Source: Bdellovibrionota bacterium (lineage in GTDB: Bacteria; Bdellovibrionota; Bacteriovoracia; Bacteriovoracales; Bacteriovoracaceae). From it: 9,918 bases of DNA. Below are positions 7,424 through 9,918 of the stretch, one piece after another. The notes under the pieces were generated by a model. It made no database searches and was not told the DNA's origin. It saw only the letters and a list, made by a program, of their open reading frames with translations. The stretch lies in NCBI GenBank assembly GCA_030836365.1, contig JAURQB010000094.1:1-9918 (forward strand). Direction: 5' to 3'. A program made the position numbers and the translations under genes. Position 1 is the first letter of the stretch. Each line of letters begins with the position of its first letter.

Positions 7424-9328
7424 ATGCAACCGATGTGGACACCGAGGAAGTCTGATATTGAGGAAAGTAAACTGTTTGAGTTTCAACAACTCATTGAAGA
7501 AAAATATCTTCAAAAGTTTGAATACTTTGAGGCGCTTCATCGCTTTAGTGTCGAGAAAAAAGATGTCTTTTGGCGAGAACTGATTCAGTTTTTTCAGGTT
7601 CAGTACACGGGTGAGCTTGGGCCTGAGAATACCGATAATGGTTTTCAGTCTTATGGTTGGTTTCCCCATCTTCAATTAAACTTTGCTCAAAATTTGCTCC
7701 ATCGTGGCGGAGATGATCAAACGGCGCTTCATTTTTTTCATGAGAGTGGAGCGGATGTAAAAATCTGTTACGCCGATTTAAAAGACAGTACTCAAGCACT
7801 TCAGGAAGAAATAAAAAGTATTTTAAAAAAAGGTGATGTGCTGGCGGCGTTTATGCCAAATATTCCGGAGACGGTGGTGGCCATGCTCGCGACGGCCGGA
7901 CTTGGTGGTGTGTTCACTTCCACCAGTTGCGATTTTGGCGTCGAAGGAGTCGTTGATCGGTTCGGCCAATCAAGGCCAAAGATTCTTGTGGCGGCGGCGG
8001 AATATCAATACAACGGAAAAACGATTAATCTCATTTCTAAAATTGAGGAAATAAAAAAGAGTGTTCCTAGTATTGAACAAGTGATTGTGGTGGATTTTCT
8101 TGGAAATGCACCTACACATGAATTTACTCGGTGGGAAGATATTCAAGCGTTAGAGAAAAAAGAACCGACTTATCAAGCGATGAATTTTTCAGATCCTCTG
8201 TATATTATGTATTCCAGTGGAACGACGGGAAAGCCTAAGTGTATTGTTCACTCGGTTGGCGGGACACTTCTTCAGCATGTCAAAGAGCACGGCCTTCATG
8301 GCAATATGAGCGAAAAGAAGACGACGTTCTTTTTTACGACCTGTGGTTGGATGATGTGGAACTGGCTCGTGAGCGGACTTTTCTTTGGTGGAAAAGTGGT
8401 TCTTTATGAAGGCTCTCCAGGGTATCCAAGTCTTGGTGAATATTTGAATATTATTAATCGCGCCGGGATTAATTTTTTTGGAACGTCTCCAAAATTCTTA
8501 AGAGCACTTGAAGATAGTAAGGCCGATATTCCAGGCCCATTTCCAACACTGGAGAGTGTGATGAGCACCGGTGCGCCGCTGCTTCCTGAACAATATGATT
8601 TTATCCATGAAAAAATGAAGAAAACTCATATCGCGTCTATTAGTGGGGGCACAGATATTATTGGGTGCTTTATGCTCGGTAACCCCAACCTGCCGGTCTA
8701 TCGGGGAGAAATTCAGTGTCTCGGTCTTGGGATGGACGTGGATTCTTGGAGCAGTGAGGGAAAAAGTGTTCGCGGAAGTGAAGGCGAGCTTGTTTGTCAA
8801 AGCTCATTTCCTAGTAGGCCGATTTATTTTTTAAATGATGAAAATAATGAGCGTATAAATAGTGCTTACTTTAATCAGTTCCCAGGAGTTTGGCATCACG
8901 GAGATTTTATCACCATCACGGAGCGCGGGAGTGTTGTTGTTCACGGCCGAAGTGATGCGACGTTAAATCCTGGTGGTGTTCGGATTGGTACTGCTGAAAT
9001 TTATCGGCAAACCGAGTTGATTAATTACTTGGATGATAGCATTTGTGTCGGAAAGAGCGTTGACGGGGACGAGCAAGTCATGCTGTTTGTGAAAATGAGT
9101 GCCGGTGAAGAGCTCACCGAGGCGCGAATTCAAGAGATTAAGCAAGCGATTAAAGCAGGGACAACGCCTAGGCATGTGCCAAAAGAAGTGATCGCTGTCG
9201 GGGACATTCCCTATACGCGAAGTGGAAAAAAAATGGAGCTCGCCGTGACGAGGCTAATTTCGGGAAAAGAACTCACCAATATTGAGGCCGTCTCCAATCC
9301 TGAGTGCTTAAAGTATTTCACGTATTGA
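7424..9328 (+). CDS. Acetoacetyl-CoA synthetase (acetoacetate-CoA ligase)
   Basis: This 634-residue enzyme of the ANL adenylate-forming superfamily activates acetoacetate with ATP and CoA to acetoacetyl-CoA, via acetoacetyl-AMP, in the cytoplasm. An N-terminal ACAS-type helical region (about 15-60) precedes the adenylation domain. Motifs seen are A3 YSSGTTGKPK (263-272), CGWMMWNW (307-314, characteristic of this subfamily), A5 SGGTD (407-411), A7 HHGDF (491-495) and A8 HGRSDATLNPGGVRIG (507-522). In the C-terminal lid, TRSGKKME contains the probable adenylation lysine K602. The length (about 650 expected) and the NPExLxxF/Y-like end fit acetoacetate rather than acetate ligases. AGGA at 7413-7416, 7 nt before the ATG, supports the start. 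Physiologically it would feed acetoacetate, for example from poly-hydroxybutyrate breakdown, into acetyl-CoA. Oddly, its last eight codons and stop form the first copy, and the beginning of the second, of a 25-bp tandem repeat array. Confidence 0.93.
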   Translation: MQPMWTPRKSDIEESKLFEFQQLIEEKYLQKFEYFEALHRFSVEKKDVFWRELIQFFQVQYTGELGPENTDNGFQSYGWFPHLQLNFAQNLLHRGGDDQTALHFFHESGADVKICYADLKDSTQALQEEIKSILKKGDVLAAFMPNIPETVVAMLATAGLGGVFTSTSCDFGVEGVVDRFGQSRPKILVAAAEYQYNGKTINLISKIEEIKKSVPSIEQVIVVDFLGNAPTHEFTRWEDIQALEKKEPTYQAMNFSDPLYIMYSSGTTGKPKCIVHSVGGTLLQHVKEHGLHGNMSEKKTTFFFTTCGWMMWNWLVSGLFFGGKVVLYEGSPGYPSLGEYLNIINRAGINFFGTSPKFLRALEDSKADIPGPFPTLESVMSTGAPLLPEQYDFIHEKMKKTHIASISGGTDIIGCFMLGNPNLPVYRGEIQCLGLGMDVDSWSSEGKSVRGSEGELVCQSSFPSRPIYFLNDENNERINSAYFNQFPGVWHHGDFITITERGSVVVHGRSDATLNPGGVRIGTAEIYRQTELINYLDDSICVGKSVDGDEQVMLFVKMSAGEELTEARIQEIKQAIKAGTTPRHVPKEVIAVGDIPYTRSGKKMELAVTRLISGKELTNIEAVSNPECLKYFTY

Positions 9329-9439
9329 GTGCTTAAAGCATTTCAAGTATTGAGTGCTTAGAGCATTTCAAGTATTGAGTGCTTAGAGCATTTCAAGTAT
9401 TGAGTGCGTATCGCATGTCACGTATTGAGTGCGTAGAGC
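9301..9439. repeat. 25-bp tandem repeat array between convergent genes
   Basis: Five full copies start at 9301, 9326, 9351, 9376 and 9401, and a 14-bp partial sixth at 9426-9439. There are no spacers. Copies 3 and 4 are identical, copy 2 differs from them at one base, copy 1 from copy 2 at two, and copy 5 from copy 4 at five. Copy 1 is the coding 3' end of the acetoacetyl-CoA synthetase gene, and that gene's TGA stop is bases 9326-9328 of copy 2. The array ends exactly at the stop codon of the opposing gene (9440-9442). Each unit is made of two 11-nt dyads: TGCT-NNN-AGCA and, across the junction with the next unit, TCAA-GTA-TTGA. The absence of spacers rules out CRISPR. There is no T-run after the dyads, so the array is not a standard intrinsic terminator. 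Confidence 0.95.
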
Positions 9440-9859
9440 TTAGTTTGTGAGAAAGTAGTTCGCCCAGTTGTGAAGAGCTTTTTGTTGTTTGGTTAACTGG
9501 TAAGGATTTTCACACAAAATAATTTCTTTTGCCTTGCCATTTATCTCTATTTTAAATTGAGTTGCCTGGACGCATTTTTTTATTTTTTGCTTTTTCCAAT
9601 CTGCCTTGAGGAGAGGGGAGTTCACTATTCTTTTAATGATGGGCAGATATTGTCCTTTGACGATGTTTCTTGAGACTCCATTTTGGATAATCTTTCCTTT
9701 AAGATTTTTTTCATCTTTCATTGAGAAAAAATATTTGATCTCGGTTTTTTTGGGAACATGAAGACCTTCTCTTTTTACCATAATTGTTATGTTCTGAAGG
9801 GAGCCCGCAAAAATAACAGAAGGAAATAAAATCATAAAAATCAATGCTAATTTATTCAT
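9440..9859 (-). CDS. Small exported protein of unknown function
   Basis: I recognise no family for this 139-residue protein. It starts with a clear signal peptide (Asn-Lys, then a hydrophobic run at residues 4-17, with a likely cut after A18 before Gly-Ser), so the mature part of about 120 residues is probably periplasmic or secreted. The mature part is Lys/Ile-rich and basic. Its only two cysteines, C96 and C116, flank a beta-like segment (QFKIEING) and could form one disulfide. The frame continues upstream to a TTG at 9877 and beyond, but AGGA at 9867-9870, 7 nt before the ATG at 9859, and the signal peptide settle the start. It converges on the acetoacetyl-CoA synthetase gene, and the tandem repeat array ends at its stop codon. 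An apparent upstream gene overlaps its start by 8 nt, so it is likely the last gene of a minus-strand operon. Confidence 0.75.
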   Translation of the reverse strand: MNKLALIFMILFPSVIFAGSLQNITIMVKREGLHVPKKTEIKYFFSMKDEKNLKGKIIQNGVSRNIVKGQYLPIIKRIVNSPLLKADWKKQKIKKCVQATQFKIEINGKAKEIILCENPYQLTKQQKALHNWANYFLTN

Positions 9860-9918
9860 GTTCACTTCCTTGGACAACAGGCTGAGTACACTGAGCGGGA
9901 AAAACTTCGTCTTGATTA
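9852..9918 (-). CDS. Possible C-terminal end of an upstream minus-strand gene (partial)
   Basis: A minus-strand frame open from the window edge ends at TAA (9852-9854). It overlaps the start of the next gene as ATGAATAA, an 8-nt overlap typical of translational coupling. The visible 21 codons read as a plausible polar C-terminus containing FPAQCTQPVVQG. The start lies outside the window, so no function can be assigned, and with so few codons this could be chance. A second frame, the one used by the downstream gene, is also open to the edge. Confidence 0.35.
   Translation of the reverse strand, partial: NQDEVFPAQCTQPVVQGSEHE
9867..9870 (-). promoter_or_regulatory. Ribosome binding site deciding the start at 9859
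   Basis: AGGA on the minus strand, 7 nt before the ATG at 9857-9859. It excludes the longer TTG start at 9877, which lies upstream of this site. Confidence 0.65.

Noticed and set aside
9301..9439. CRISPR array or origin iterons
   Set aside because: Units abut with no spacers, so it is not CRISPR. No replication initiator gene or AT-rich/DnaA-box region is nearby, and copy 1 is coding sequence, so iterons are unlikely.

Overview
The window looks like an ordinary chromosomal stretch from a Gram-negative bacterium. It is moderately AT-rich by eye, and three small proteins carry Sec signal peptides. The mix of a Rep-type helicase, a two-subunit class I fumarase, a short MetRS and an acetoacetyl-CoA synthetase would suit a Bdellovibrionota or deltaproteobacteria-like organism, but that placement is inference from gene content only. 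I see no transposase, integrase, phage gene, CRISPR array, tRNA or rRNA.

Layout. On the minus strand at the left are a secreted cysteine-containing protein of unknown function (38-748) and, upstream of it, a Rep/PcrA/UvrD-family DNA helicase starting at TTG (944-2983). A divergent intergenic region (2984-3232) separates the helicase from a plus-strand gene for an exported protein built almost wholly of 21-residue LRR-like repeats (3233-3997). After a gap of about 140 bp come four plus-strand genes in a likely operon: class I fumarase alpha (4137-5036), fumarase beta (5083-5679), methionyl-tRNA synthetase (5688-7391) and acetoacetyl-CoA synthetase (7424-9328). The gaps between them are 46, 8 and 32 bp. 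At the right, converging on this operon, is a small exported protein of unknown function (9440-9859, minus). It probably overlaps by 8 nt the tail of another minus-strand gene that leaves the window (9852-9918).

The most unusual element is a 25-bp tandem repeat array (9301-9439, five full copies plus 14 bp). Copy 1 is the coding end of the acetoacetyl-CoA synthetase gene, and the stop codon falls on the first three bases of copy 2. The array fills the whole convergent gap up to the stop codon of the opposing gene. Each unit is two adjacent 11-nt dyads (4-bp arms, 3-nt centres), and one copy shows a paired change that keeps a dyad intact.

Four starts were moved inward from the longest reading frame because a Shine-Dalgarno sequence, and in three cases a signal peptide, supports the inner ATG: 748, 3233, 4137 and 9859. 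Metabolically, the fumarase works in the TCA cycle and the CoA ligase activates acetoacetate toward acetyl-CoA, so the operon pairs central carbon metabolism with a housekeeping tRNA synthetase.
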